A stretch of DNA of 64,000 bases. Origin: Blautia pseudococcoides (GTDB lineage Bacteria; Bacillota; Clostridia; Lachnospirales; Lachnospiraceae). Positions 27,468 to 36,023 of the stretch are shown here, piece after piece. The notes under the pieces were generated by a model. That model was not told the origin of the DNA and ran no database searches. It saw nothing but the letters and a program-made list of their open reading frames with translations. Position 1 is the first letter of the stretch, and each line of letters begins with the position of its first letter. A program made the position numbers and the translations under genes. The stretch is from contig NZ_CP015405.2 of the NCBI RefSeq assembly GCF_001689125.2, forward strand, positions 4,986,501-5,050,500. Direction: 5' to 3'.

Positions 27468-28071
27468 AAAATTCCAGGAGGATCATCCTGTTTTGAAGGA
27501 CCAGCCTGTTTGGGCAGCTTTTGAGCTGCTTCTGCAGAGCTGCCGAAGCGGTGGAAAAATCCTGGTCTGCGGAAATGGAGGCAGTGCATCGGATTCGGAA
27601 CATATTGTGGGAGAACTGATGAAAGGCTTTCTGCTGAAGCGCGAACTGCCGGATGAGGAGAAGGAAAAGTTCAGGAACCTGGAAGGGGGAGAGGCCTTAT
27701 CAGGGAGGCTGCAGCAGGGGATTCCCGCTATTTCCCTTAACAGCTATACGTCTTTGATGACAGCAGTGGGAAATGATACCTCTTTTGATATGATATTCGC
27801 GCAGCAGGTATATGCTTACGGACAGCAGGGGGATGTGCTCATAGCCATCACTACATCCGGAAACTCTGCAAATATTGTGGAGGGAGCGAAGACCGCGAAA
27901 GTAAAAGGGATGAAAGTGTTGGGAATCACAGGGGAGAAGGAATCCGTGCTCTCAAAATATTGTGATATATGTTTTCGGATGCCGTCAGCAGAGACGTACC
28001 GCGTTCAGGAGTATACCCTGCCCCTGTATCATACGCTGTGTGCCATGCTGGAGGAGGCAGTTTTTGGATAA
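27442..28071 (+). CDS. GmhA-like SIS-domain phosphosugar isomerase
   Basis: 209-residue protein with a single SIS domain closely resembling phosphoheptose isomerase: LVCGNGGSASDSEH near residue 38, NDTSFDMIFAQQV, and TTSGNSANIVEGAK. Start ATG at 27442 uses GGGAGG inside the previous gene, which it overlaps by 26 bases. No other heptose-pathway gene is present, so in this operon it may isomerise the sugar phosphate made by the preceding ROK kinase. That is an inference. Confidence 0.8.
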   Translation: MGRECAVYEKFQEDHPVLKDQPVWAAFELLLQSCRSGGKILVCGNGGSASDSEHIVGELMKGFLLKRELPDEEKEKFRNLEGGEALSGRLQQGIPAISLNSYTSLMTAVGNDTSFDMIFAQQVYAYGQQGDVLIAITTSGNSANIVEGAKTAKVKGMKVLGITGEKESVLSKYCDICFRMPSAETYRVQEYTLPLYHTLCAMLEEAVFG

Positions 28072-28205
28072 TAGTTTGAAAACTTCCGCGGGGGTGATGA
28101 AAAATGGTTGGTCTTTCTGGGTTTGTGACGGGGCTGTGGCAGGCACTACAAGCCAGGCTAGGCGTATTGAGACGATCCAAGTTCAGAACAGACTAACTCA
28201 ATAAC

Positions 28206-28243
28206 AAACGGGCGAGAATTCCAACGCCGCCCGGTTTCTTTAT
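28206..28243 (+). terminator. Hairpin after the mannoside operon
   Basis: AAACGGGCG pairs with CGCCCGGTTT (one bulge), followed by CTTTA. Located in the 383-base stretch 28072-28454, which has no recognisable gene. Confidence 0.5.
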
Positions 28244-28254
28244 AAATACAAAGG

Positions 28255-28316
28255 GAAACACCTTGCAGGAGAGCTACAGGGTGTTTCGAGGGGAGTAAAA
28301 ATAATTAAATAAGGGG
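28255..28316. repeat. 62-bp hairpin repeat, copy 1
   Basis: 58 of 62 bases match 39370-39431. It includes an inverted pair AAACACC..GGGTGTTT around GAGAGC and ends AATTAAATAAGGGG. Weaker similarity continues about 18 bases upstream. Confidence 0.85.
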
Positions 28317-28322
28317 ATTTAA

Positions 28323-28371
28323 GCCAGGCGGTCTGTCCGAGTTTTTCCGGGTATAGACGGCCTTTTTTGCG
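28323..28371 (+). terminator. Intrinsic terminator between convergent genes
   Basis: GGCGGTCTGTCCGAG and CCGGGTATAGACGGCC form an imperfect stem around TTTTT, followed by six T. Confidence 0.65.
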
Positions 28372-28454
28372 GTTTCCTGTTTGTTATGTTGTAGTGGTTT
28401 CTGGATATAGTTGTGTCAGATATTTTCAAAATAGAGATGGCGCTGTGTATTAGG

Positions 28455-30947
28455 CTAACAGCAAGTTCTTCCAATATCATAGACACTTCTAATACGAAGT
28501 TCTTCCGGTTTACCTCTGAGAATTTTGACTCTTCGTATTCCACTGTTCATATCGAAATAGTTATCTTCCAGTACCAGGTCTTCCTTTTTGTTCAGGATTT
28601 CCACACTTTTGGCATAAGTGTCCGCCTCAACTATGATTTCATTTCCTTTAATTGTTGCCTGAAGATTTGGATTTAGGTAGTTAAAGTATTTGGGATAGGA
28701 GAAAATCACAGTTCCCTGTGAGAAAATTTCATTATTTTCCGCTGCTTCATAGCTGATATACTGATTGAACACGTCTATTTCAGGTAAAAGAACCTTATCA
28801 AGCCAGTAAGCAGAAAATGGGGCCACTGTAATTTCCTGTAGTTCTTCTTTGACAATTGAAGCATCAGCATTGCGCAGTGCCCATTTTACGGTTACATGAC
28901 GTTGGAGGGTGGTTTCATTTGTTACATTAAGATGAATAGATTTCTCAAAAGCAAAGTGCTGTCGGTTCATGTCTGCTGAGGCTGTCATCCAGTTCTGCTC
29001 CTCGCAGGAGATCATCACAGGGGCAAAGAAGCGTTTGGCGTAATAATGAAGTGCTTTCCACCGCCCGTAATAATCTATGGAGGACCAGGAGGTTACAGGC
29101 CAACAGTCGTTTAACTGCCAGTATACGGCTCCCATACACCTTCCTCTGTTTCTTCTGAAGTGTTCCACCCCATAGCGGATGCCGTCAGCCTGTAAAAGCT
29201 GTGAGGCATATATCATAGAGGAAAAGTCGTATGGATACTTATAAGTTTGCTGGAGATATCCCATTATTTTACCATTTGCCCCGTTATTCCGCTGATGCTT
29301 TTCCATAACATAGGAGAATATATTCCAATCATCCGGATCATCGCTTATGCCCTCTTGAATGGTTTTCACAGAAGGTAAAGCCTGAAAGCCGAACTCTGAG
29401 AGGTAACGGAAAAAGTATTTTCTGTATTCGGAAAACGGCTTGTTTCCATGCCACACCTGCCAGAAATGAACATCTCCTCTGTCCGGGTCCTGAGGCGCGT
29501 CAAAAGAACCACCTGAGGAGGGACTGGAGGGCCAGTAGAACGTATCTGGGTCATATTGCTTCAGAACCTGGGGGATAATCCGCTCATACATAAATAAATA
29601 GTCCCGGACCTCAGAGGGCTTCGATACCCATTCTCCGTCATTTACAAAAGATTCCATTTCATTGTTGCCGCACCACAGTCCCAGACAGGCATGGTGGCGG
29701 ATACGCTTAATATTGTCAATAAATTCTTGGGTAATGTTTTCTTCAAATTCTGGTGTCAGCTCATATACTGAGCAGGCAAACATAAAGTCTTCCCATACAA
29801 TCAGACCAAGCTCATCACAAAGATCAAAAAATTCATCATCAGGATAATAACCACCGCCCCATACACGGACGCTGTTGAAATTAGCCAGTTTACAGTCAAT
29901 AAGAAGCTGGCGTCTTTTTTCAGAACTGATTCTTCCCAGAAGGTGTTCCTCAGGAATGTAGTCTGCGCCCATAGCAAACACTTTGATACCGTTTATCTCA
30001 TGAGCAAAGGAGTTTCCCCATTCATCCGCTTCCGTAGACATAGTCAGGGTACGCAGTCCGATTTTCTTTTGCCACTGATCAAGGATATTTCCTTTATATG
30101 TAAGGGCCAGGGTGACCGTGTAAAGGGGCTGTTCTCCAAGTCCGTTGGGATACCAGAGCTTCGGGGATTGGATGTCTGCCTCTATCGGGTTCTCCGTCAG
30201 GATAACGGAAGTGCCGTCAGGGTCGGTTATAGTGACGGAATAGGAAAAATCCGGGCTGTCGGGAGTATTTAGCTCTTTCAGTGTACAGAAGTTGTTTAAA
30301 TTATCTGCGCATAGAAAGGTGGGAGAGAATTTAAGGGTTACTTTATCGCTCTCATGTCTTTGGGTTATATACATGGAATCAATTCGTGCTTTTGTAATAC
30401 CCAGGAGTGTGACATCGCGGAAGATTCCGGCATCTGGTAAGTGTGCACCCCAGTCCCAGCCGTACATGTAATGAGCTTTGCGGATATGGCTGAAACCGTC
30501 CCAAGCATCCTCGGTGCCTCTTGTAGGGCATTGGTCAAAGGCTTTCTCTGCCGCCAGTAAAGGTGAGTGGAGTACAACCTGCAGTTGGTTTCCATCTTCT
30601 TTTAAATGAGAGGTTATATCAAATTCCCAGGTGCGGTGCATGTTTATAGTTTTTCCGAGATGAACGTTGTTGAGATAAATATCACCTAGAGTATCAATCC
30701 CGTCAAAATGCAGAAATACAGTATCCTCTTTGAGAAGTTCCTTTGAGGGAGTGAAGGTACAGGTGTAAATGAAGTCATCGTTTATTACATCCCTTACAAG
30801 GTCTTCGTTTCCTTTCCAGTAAGGCTGGGGTATCTGTCCGTTTTCTGCCAATACGGTGTAGATACTGGTAGGGACAGAGGCAGGGAATACTTCTGCGGAG
30901 CCTTTTTTCTGCAGGAGCCATTGGGCATTTAAAGATTGTTTTATCAT
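28455..30947 (-). CDS. GH2 beta-mannosidase
   Basis: Cytoplasmic hydrolase of 830 residues with the GH2 layout: sugar-binding jelly roll, Ig-like domain, TIM barrel, C-terminal beta domains. The acid/base Glu is in LWCGNNEMESF (near 429) and the nucleophile Glu in YLSEFGFQALP (near 517); VWGGGYYPDDEFFDLCDELG and IVWEDFMFACSVY are typical of beta-mannosidases. The ATG follows AGGAGGAAG. It releases beta-linked mannose such as the Man-beta-GlcNAc core of N-glycans. Transcribed away from a LacI gene whose region carries candidate operators. Confidence 0.92.
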   Translation of the reverse strand: MIKQSLNAQWLLQKKGSAEVFPASVPTSIYTVLAENGQIPQPYWKGNEDLVRDVINDDFIYTCTFTPSKELLKEDTVFLHFDGIDTLGDIYLNNVHLGKTINMHRTWEFDITSHLKEDGNQLQVVLHSPLLAAEKAFDQCPTRGTEDAWDGFSHIRKAHYMYGWDWGAHLPDAGIFRDVTLLGITKARIDSMYITQRHESDKVTLKFSPTFLCADNLNNFCTLKELNTPDSPDFSYSVTITDPDGTSVILTENPIEADIQSPKLWYPNGLGEQPLYTVTLALTYKGNILDQWQKKIGLRTLTMSTEADEWGNSFAHEINGIKVFAMGADYIPEEHLLGRISSEKRRQLLIDCKLANFNSVRVWGGGYYPDDEFFDLCDELGLIVWEDFMFACSVYELTPEFEENITQEFIDNIKRIRHHACLGLWCGNNEMESFVNDGEWVSKPSEVRDYLFMYERIIPQVLKQYDPDTFYWPSSPSSGGSFDAPQDPDRGDVHFWQVWHGNKPFSEYRKYFFRYLSEFGFQALPSVKTIQEGISDDPDDWNIFSYVMEKHQRNNGANGKIMGYLQQTYKYPYDFSSMIYASQLLQADGIRYGVEHFRRNRGRCMGAVYWQLNDCWPVTSWSSIDYYGRWKALHYYAKRFFAPVMISCEEQNWMTASADMNRQHFAFEKSIHLNVTNETTLQRHVTVKWALRNADASIVKEELQEITVAPFSAYWLDKVLLPEIDVFNQYISYEAAENNEIFSQGTVIFSYPKYFNYLNPNLQATIKGNEIIVEADTYAKSVEILNKKEDLVLEDNYFDMNSGIRRVKILRGKPEELRIRSVYDIGRTCC

Positions 30948-31452
30948 CGTCTTCCTCCTAAATGTTTACGAATATAGAATTATTGAATTTCACTTAAAAG
31001 CGGGGAGAGAGAATCTTCTGAATCCTGGTATATTCCCTGAAAAGAATTATGGAAAATCCATGTTTCATCATATAAGAACCCTCCTGATCGGTAATCTACA
31101 AAAGAAAACGATTTAGTTACATCTTCAGGTATAATCGGGCAGATTGTATAGAAAATATGTATTTGAACCCAAATACAAGGCGATTATAACAAGAAAAATA
31201 AAATAATACAAGAGAAAATAAAGTAAATAAGAAAAAAATTCTTAAAATTACGAAAAGTTTTCGTAAAAATATAATCGAAAAAATGAAAATATATAAGATT
31301 TAGCAAAAGAAAAGATAGGAAATCAAAAGTATATCTGTAACTATTGCACAAAAAAATGGCAATTACGAAAACAATATTGCGAAAATATAGTTTATAAACG
31401 ACAATATTAGTTAAGAAAACGATTTGGTAATTGAAGAAAGAGATGGAAGCAG
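30948..31452. promoter_or_regulatory. Divergent promoter region with LacI-type operator candidates
   Basis: 505 AT-rich bases with no gene. AGAAAACGATTT occurs twice (31103-31114 and 31414-31425). A perfect 19-base palindrome TTACGAAAAGTTTTCGTAA is at 31248-31266, and ATTACGAAAAC is near 31364. The core resembles LacI-family sites, so the adjacent LacI protein likely controls both directions. Confidence 0.6.
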
Positions 31453-32472
31453 ATGAAGGAGAATATTTCACTAAAAGATATAGCCAGAATGTGCAATGTT
31501 TCTATTTCTACAGTCAGTAAAGCCATGAATGACAGGCCGGATATCAGCAGTATAAAGAAGGCGGAAATACGCAAAGTGGCAAAGGAAATGGACTATGTAC
31601 CAAATTATATGGCATCAACGTTGAAAAGTAAACATACAAGGAACATCGGAGTATTGCTGTCTGAGACAACGGGGCAGGGGCTTATGCATGAACATTTAGC
31701 AAGAATTCTGAACAGCTTTAAGGATACGGTAGAAGAAAGAGGATATGTATTGACCTTTTTAAATGCCAGTAGTTCTCCCAACAGGCTTTCCTATATGGAA
31801 CAGTGTAAGTACATGAGGTTTGACGGAGTGTTTATTCTTTGTGCGGATTATCACCTAAGCGAGGTCAGAGATCTTCTGGTTTCCAATATACCATTGGTGG
31901 TTGTAGATCATGTACTTCCCAAGCATATCAATATTGCTTCTAATCAGCGTGGAGATATGCGCAGACTGCTACAGTTCGTTTATGAGAGAGGACATAGGAG
32001 AATTGCTTATATTCATGGTCAGAACTGTGAAGTTACAAGAGATAGGCTGGAAGCTTACAAGAACTTTATGAGGGTGCACGATCTTCCTTTGGTGAGAGCG
32101 TATATATATAGCTGTCCTTACCGTGATGTGGAGCGTGCCGCGGCTTTTACCAGAGCAATTCTATCTGTGCCTGAGAAGCCCACATGTATTCTGTATCCAG
32201 ATGATTTGACAGCAGTAGGAGGGATGGGCACTATACAGGAAATGGGTATTCGTGTGCCGGAAGATATATCTATTGCCGGGTATGATGGTATAAGCATTGC
32301 AAGCATTATCAGACCCAGAATTACGACGATTAATCAAGATACAGTTTCTATGGGAATACAGGCAGGCAATAAGCTGATCAACAGAATAGAATTTCCCGAA
32401 ATGGAAACAAAAGGAGAAACGGTTGTGGTGGACGGAAGAGTGGAGCCGGGAGAGTCGGTTTCTGTTATATAA
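31453..32472 (+). CDS. LacI-family transcriptional regulator
   Basis: 339 residues. The N-terminal helix-turn-helix and hinge (ISLKDIARMCNVSISTVSKAMNDRP) is followed by a periplasmic-binding-protein-like effector domain ending with VPEDISIAGYDGISIA and TTINQD. It is divergent from beta-mannosidase and upstream of the second importer, so it is the probable local sugar-responsive repressor. The ribosome binding site is weak. Confidence 0.92.
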   Translation: MKENISLKDIARMCNVSISTVSKAMNDRPDISSIKKAEIRKVAKEMDYVPNYMASTLKSKHTRNIGVLLSETTGQGLMHEHLARILNSFKDTVEERGYVLTFLNASSSPNRLSYMEQCKYMRFDGVFILCADYHLSEVRDLLVSNIPLVVVDHVLPKHINIASNQRGDMRRLLQFVYERGHRRIAYIHGQNCEVTRDRLEAYKNFMRVHDLPLVRAYIYSCPYRDVERAAAFTRAILSVPEKPTCILYPDDLTAVGGMGTIQEMGIRVPEDISIAGYDGISIASIIRPRITTINQDTVSMGIQAGNKLINRIEFPEMETKGETVVVDGRVEPGESVSVI

Positions 32473-32565
32473 TGTCTGCCGAAGCAGTGTTAAAGATTAT
32501 AGTCAGTAGCACGTTCTACTGGTTATAGATAGAGAGATTAAATATATTTACAGGAGGAGATTAAA

Positions 32566-33996
32566 ATGAAAAAGCGCGGTAAAATGATCAGTATCTTATT
32601 GAGCACAGCGGTAGCGGCAAGTATGCTGGCAGGTTGCGGAGGAAGCGGAGAAACTAAGGAGAACAAGGAAAGAGCAGAGTCACAGAGCGATGAAAAAGAA
32701 AGTGAAAAAGATGACTCAGCATTAGCAGAGGGTGCGGACAATGAACTGGGTTATAAAGGTGAGCTCTCTCTTATGCATTATTCTACTTCAGAAGAATCAG
32801 AAGGAAATGGAGGCTCTGACGGATTCCGTTCTGTAATTGCTCAGTGGGAGAAGTCACATTCTGATATTACACTGAATCAAAGCGTACTTTCTAATGATGA
32901 TTATAAGACACAGATTGCTACACAGGCAGCAGCAGATGACCTGCCGGATATATTTCTGCTTCAGGGAATGAATACAAGAGCCTGGGCAGAGCAGGGGCTT
33001 GTTTTGGATATGACAGATATTATTAAGGAATCGCCTTACTATGATTCCTACAATACAGATTTTTTTACTCCGTTTACAGTGGATGGAAAAACTTACGGGT
33101 TTCCGGTTTTGACAACAGGTACCTGTACAGTTGTAATGTATGACAAACAGGCATGGAAAGATGCGGGATATGATTCTTTTCCGGATAACTGGGAGGACGT
33201 AAAGGAGGCTGACAAATACTTTAAGGAAAACGGGTTTTCTGAAACTATTGCATTTGGAAACGGAGGCAAATGGCAGATTAATTCCTGCTTCTTGTCTGTT
33301 ATCGGAGACCGTTTTACAGGCAGTGACTGGTTCCAGTCTTTAGTTGACAAGGGAGGAGCTTCTTTTGAAGATCAGAAGTTTGTGGATGCATTGACATTTA
33401 CACAGGATATTTTTGCATCGGGAATCTTTAATGAAGATTTCAATGCTATTGGAAACGAGGATGCCCGTGAATACTATATTTCACAGGATGCTCCTTCTTA
33501 TATCTGTGGTAACTGGGATGTAAGCTATATCCAGGCAACCTTAAAGGAAGAGGACCCTGAGCTTTATAAAAACACAGGTTTTGCAGTTCTTCCTCAGCCG
33601 GAAGAAGCAGATGGTGCTTCAGATACACAGAATATCGGACTGGGATATGCAGTGGCAATTAGTGCAAAGCTTGCAGATGACCCGGACAAGCTTGCGGCAG
33701 CAATTGATTTTGCAGAATATGTAACAGGACCTGCATTTGCAAAGTATGTGGGAGAAAATTATGCTCTTCAGGGACTTACACAGACAGAAGTGGATTTAAG
33801 TGGTTTTGACCAGTATACGCAGGATTTCTATAATTATTCTTATGTAGATACAGAAACATGTGAAATCTACGATTCTTATATCAACAGTGCAGTTTGGGAA
33901 GTGCTTAATACAGAAGTACAGAGTATGTTAAATGGGGATACAACACCTGAAGAGGTTGTTAAGAAGACACAGGCTGCATACGAAGAAAATTATTGA
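32566..33996 (+). CDS. ABC sugar transporter substrate-binding lipoprotein
   Basis: Family-1 binding protein of 476 residues. The signal peptide ends in the lipobox LAGC (Cys24) and is followed by a Glu/Lys/Ser-rich linker. The binding domain contains the aromatic-rich ligand regions usual for oligosaccharides. AGGAGG precedes the ATG. With the GH31 enzyme downstream, xylosyl-containing oligosaccharides are plausible ligands. Confidence 0.92.
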   Translation: MKKRGKMISILLSTAVAASMLAGCGGSGETKENKERAESQSDEKESEKDDSALAEGADNELGYKGELSLMHYSTSEESEGNGGSDGFRSVIAQWEKSHSDITLNQSVLSNDDYKTQIATQAAADDLPDIFLLQGMNTRAWAEQGLVLDMTDIIKESPYYDSYNTDFFTPFTVDGKTYGFPVLTTGTCTVVMYDKQAWKDAGYDSFPDNWEDVKEADKYFKENGFSETIAFGNGGKWQINSCFLSVIGDRFTGSDWFQSLVDKGGASFEDQKFVDALTFTQDIFASGIFNEDFNAIGNEDAREYYISQDAPSYICGNWDVSYIQATLKEEDPELYKNTGFAVLPQPEEADGASDTQNIGLGYAVAISAKLADDPDKLAAAIDFAEYVTGPAFAKYVGENYALQGLTQTEVDLSGFDQYTQDFYNYSYVDTETCEIYDSYINSAVWEVLNTEVQSMLNGDTTPEEVVKKTQAAYEENY

Positions 33997-34014
33997 TTTT
34001 CAACATTGTCAGCA

Positions 34015-34046
34015 GAAGGGGCGGCGTAAGCGTCAGCCCCTTTTCA
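34015..34046 (+). terminator. Intercistronic hairpin after the second binding-protein gene
   Basis: AAGGGGC pairs with GCCCCTT around an inner GCGTAAGCGT stem, ending in TTTTC. Likely a partial terminator or stabiliser that sets binding protein above permease expression. Confidence 0.6.
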
Positions 34047-34065
34047 AGTAAAAGGAGGCAGTTTT

Positions 34066-34953
34066 ATGTTATCAAAAAAGCCAAAGACCCAAGTGATTAT
34101 AGGGTACCTGATTATTCCTTTATTATTGTACATATTCGCCGTATTTGTACCTTTAGGCACTTCTTTGTTTTACAGCTTATTTGAGTGGAAAGGCGGTCCT
34201 AATAAGAGCTTTATCGGATTAGAAAACTATGTGACTCTGCTGAAGGATACTACCTTCTGGCAGGCATTTGGTCATAATATTTATCTGGTTATTTTGTGTG
34301 TTATCGGGCAGGTGGGGATTGCATTTGTATTTGTCATGGTTATCAGCACACGGTTTATAAAGGGAAAAGGAGTTCACAGAACCTTCGGATTTTTCCCCAG
34401 TACGGTTTCCGCTGTAGCGGTAGGTTTTATCTGGACGATGATGTATGACAACAGAAGGGGTATTCTTAACTGGTTTCTGGAAACTATGGGACAGGAGGAC
34501 AAGACCCAGGTGTGGCTGAATAACCCAAAGCTTGTTATGACCCTGGTAGCTATTCCTTTGATTTGGCAGTTTATTGGATATTATATGATCATTCTGCTGT
34601 CCGCAACCTCTGCTATTGATAAGGAGATTCTGGAGTCGGCAGAATTGGACGGAGCAACGGCATTTCAGCGTGCTATTTATGTGGTTATGCCTATGATTAA
34701 AAATACCATTGCTGTGTGTATTGTTCTCTGTGTATCAGGTAATATGAAGGCATTCGATAATATTTATGTTATGACAGCCGGAGGTCCGGGTAATTCTTCT
34801 ATGGTTATGGCAATGTATGGGTATACGGTGTCCTTTAAACAGCAGAATATGGGATACGGAAGTGCTATTTCTGTAGGTATCTTTGTACTTGGTATGTTGA
34901 TCATCGGACTCATGCAGTTCTTCCAGAGTGCAGTCATCAGGGAAAAGGAGTAA
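34066..34953 (+). CDS. ABC sugar transporter permease 1 (second importer)
   Basis: MalF-like membrane protein of 295 residues with about six helices and the EAA-type loop ESAELDGATAFQRAIYVVMP. AAAGGAGG lies upstream of the ATG. It forms the transporter with the next gene; no ATPase gene is adjacent. Confidence 0.9.
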   Translation: MLSKKPKTQVIIGYLIIPLLLYIFAVFVPLGTSLFYSLFEWKGGPNKSFIGLENYVTLLKDTTFWQAFGHNIYLVILCVIGQVGIAFVFVMVISTRFIKGKGVHRTFGFFPSTVSAVAVGFIWTMMYDNRRGILNWFLETMGQEDKTQVWLNNPKLVMTLVAIPLIWQFIGYYMIILLSATSAIDKEILESAELDGATAFQRAIYVVMPMIKNTIAVCIVLCVSGNMKAFDNIYVMTAGGPGNSSMVMAMYGYTVSFKQQNMGYGSAISVGIFVLGMLIIGLMQFFQSAVIREKE

Positions 34954-34959
34954 TAGAGT

Positions 34960-35829
34960 ATGAGCGGAAAATCTTATGGTATGACAACAGGCAAAAGAAT
35001 TGGAAACGGAATAACATCAGTGGTTTTGAATCTGATCATGTGGATTTTTTCTCTGTCCTGTATTTTTCCACTGGTTTGGATGCTGTATTCTTCTCTAAAG
35101 GTAAAGAGAGAGTTTAACGGAGATATTATCGGACTTCCTTCAAATCCTACTCTGGAGAACTTTGTAAAAGTGCTGACAAATCCTGACTATCATATCGGGG
35201 ATTCCATTATGAATAGTGTCAGAACAACGGTTCTCTCTGTGTTTTTTATTGTATTGTTTGGATTTATAGTAGGATATTTTCTGGCGAGAATCCGCTTTAC
35301 AGGAAGCAAGATTATATGGGTTATGCTTCTCATGGGAATGCTGATCCCGGTGCACTCACTTCTGGTTCCTATTTATGTGGTATTTAATAAAACAGGGCTG
35401 TCAAATCAGTGGTTTACTCTGATTATTCCTTACGTGGCATTTGGGCTTCCTATTGCAGTATTTTTGTGTCAGGGATTTATTAAGGAGATTCCAACGGCTT
35501 TGGAAGAGGCGGCTGCTATTGATGGGTCTTCATTTTCAGGAACTTTGTTTAAGGTAATTATGCCTATCTGCAGACCGATTATGGTTACAGTGGCAATTTT
35601 GCAGACCTTTAGCTGCTGGAATGAGTTTTCTTTTGCTTTGGTATTGATTAAGGATACAGCACTTCAGACAGTACCTCTTGCTATGACACAGTTTACAGGG
35701 CAGTTTTCCTCGGACTATCCCAAGATCATGGCTGCTATGCTGATTACTATGGCACCTATTGTTGTATTATATTTTGCATTCAGCAAGCAGATTATTAAGG
35801 GTATGGTTGCTGGGGCTGTGAAAGGGTAG
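34960..35829 (+). CDS. ABC sugar transporter permease 2 (second importer)
   Basis: MalG-like permease of 289 residues; six membrane segments and EEAAAIDGSSFSGTLFKVIMP. Begins 6 bases after permease 1, so translation is coupled. Acts at the inner membrane. Confidence 0.9.
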   Translation: MSGKSYGMTTGKRIGNGITSVVLNLIMWIFSLSCIFPLVWMLYSSLKVKREFNGDIIGLPSNPTLENFVKVLTNPDYHIGDSIMNSVRTTVLSVFFIVLFGFIVGYFLARIRFTGSKIIWVMLLMGMLIPVHSLLVPIYVVFNKTGLSNQWFTLIIPYVAFGLPIAVFLCQGFIKEIPTALEEAAAIDGSSFSGTLFKVIMPICRPIMVTVAILQTFSCWNEFSFALVLIKDTALQTVPLAMTQFTGQFSSDYPKIMAAMLITMAPIVVLYFAFSKQIIKGMVAGAVKG

Positions 35830-35840
35830 ATGTAAATAGT

Positions 35841-36023
35841 ATGAGAAAACAGATTATAACAGAAGAAAACGGTATAAATGTAGTTTTTGAAATTCGTGAG
35901 GATAGAAGCTTTATCTGATGAAGAGGATTACCGGTATTATGCCACTATAGCAGCAAACTCTCCCAGCGGTCTTACTCCAGAGCAGAGTGCTATGTATAGA
36001 ATAATAGAGGAGAAAAGATTATG
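35841..36023 (+). pseudogene. Possible gene remnant between permease and GH31
   Basis: An ATG at 35841 opens 25 codons (MRKQIITEENGINVVFEIRE and on) ending TGA at 35916. Two frames over, a 34-codon protein-like stretch continues (DEEDYRYYATIAANSPSGLT and on) to a TGA overlapping the GH31 ATG. This looks like two shards of decayed coding sequence. The first piece faintly resembles the start of a GH36-type enzyme. Tentative. Confidence 0.35.

Noticed and set aside
28072..28205. Possible small gene after the SIS gene
   Set aside because: Short frames here lack a convincing start signal and known motif; the stretch is best left as non-coding.
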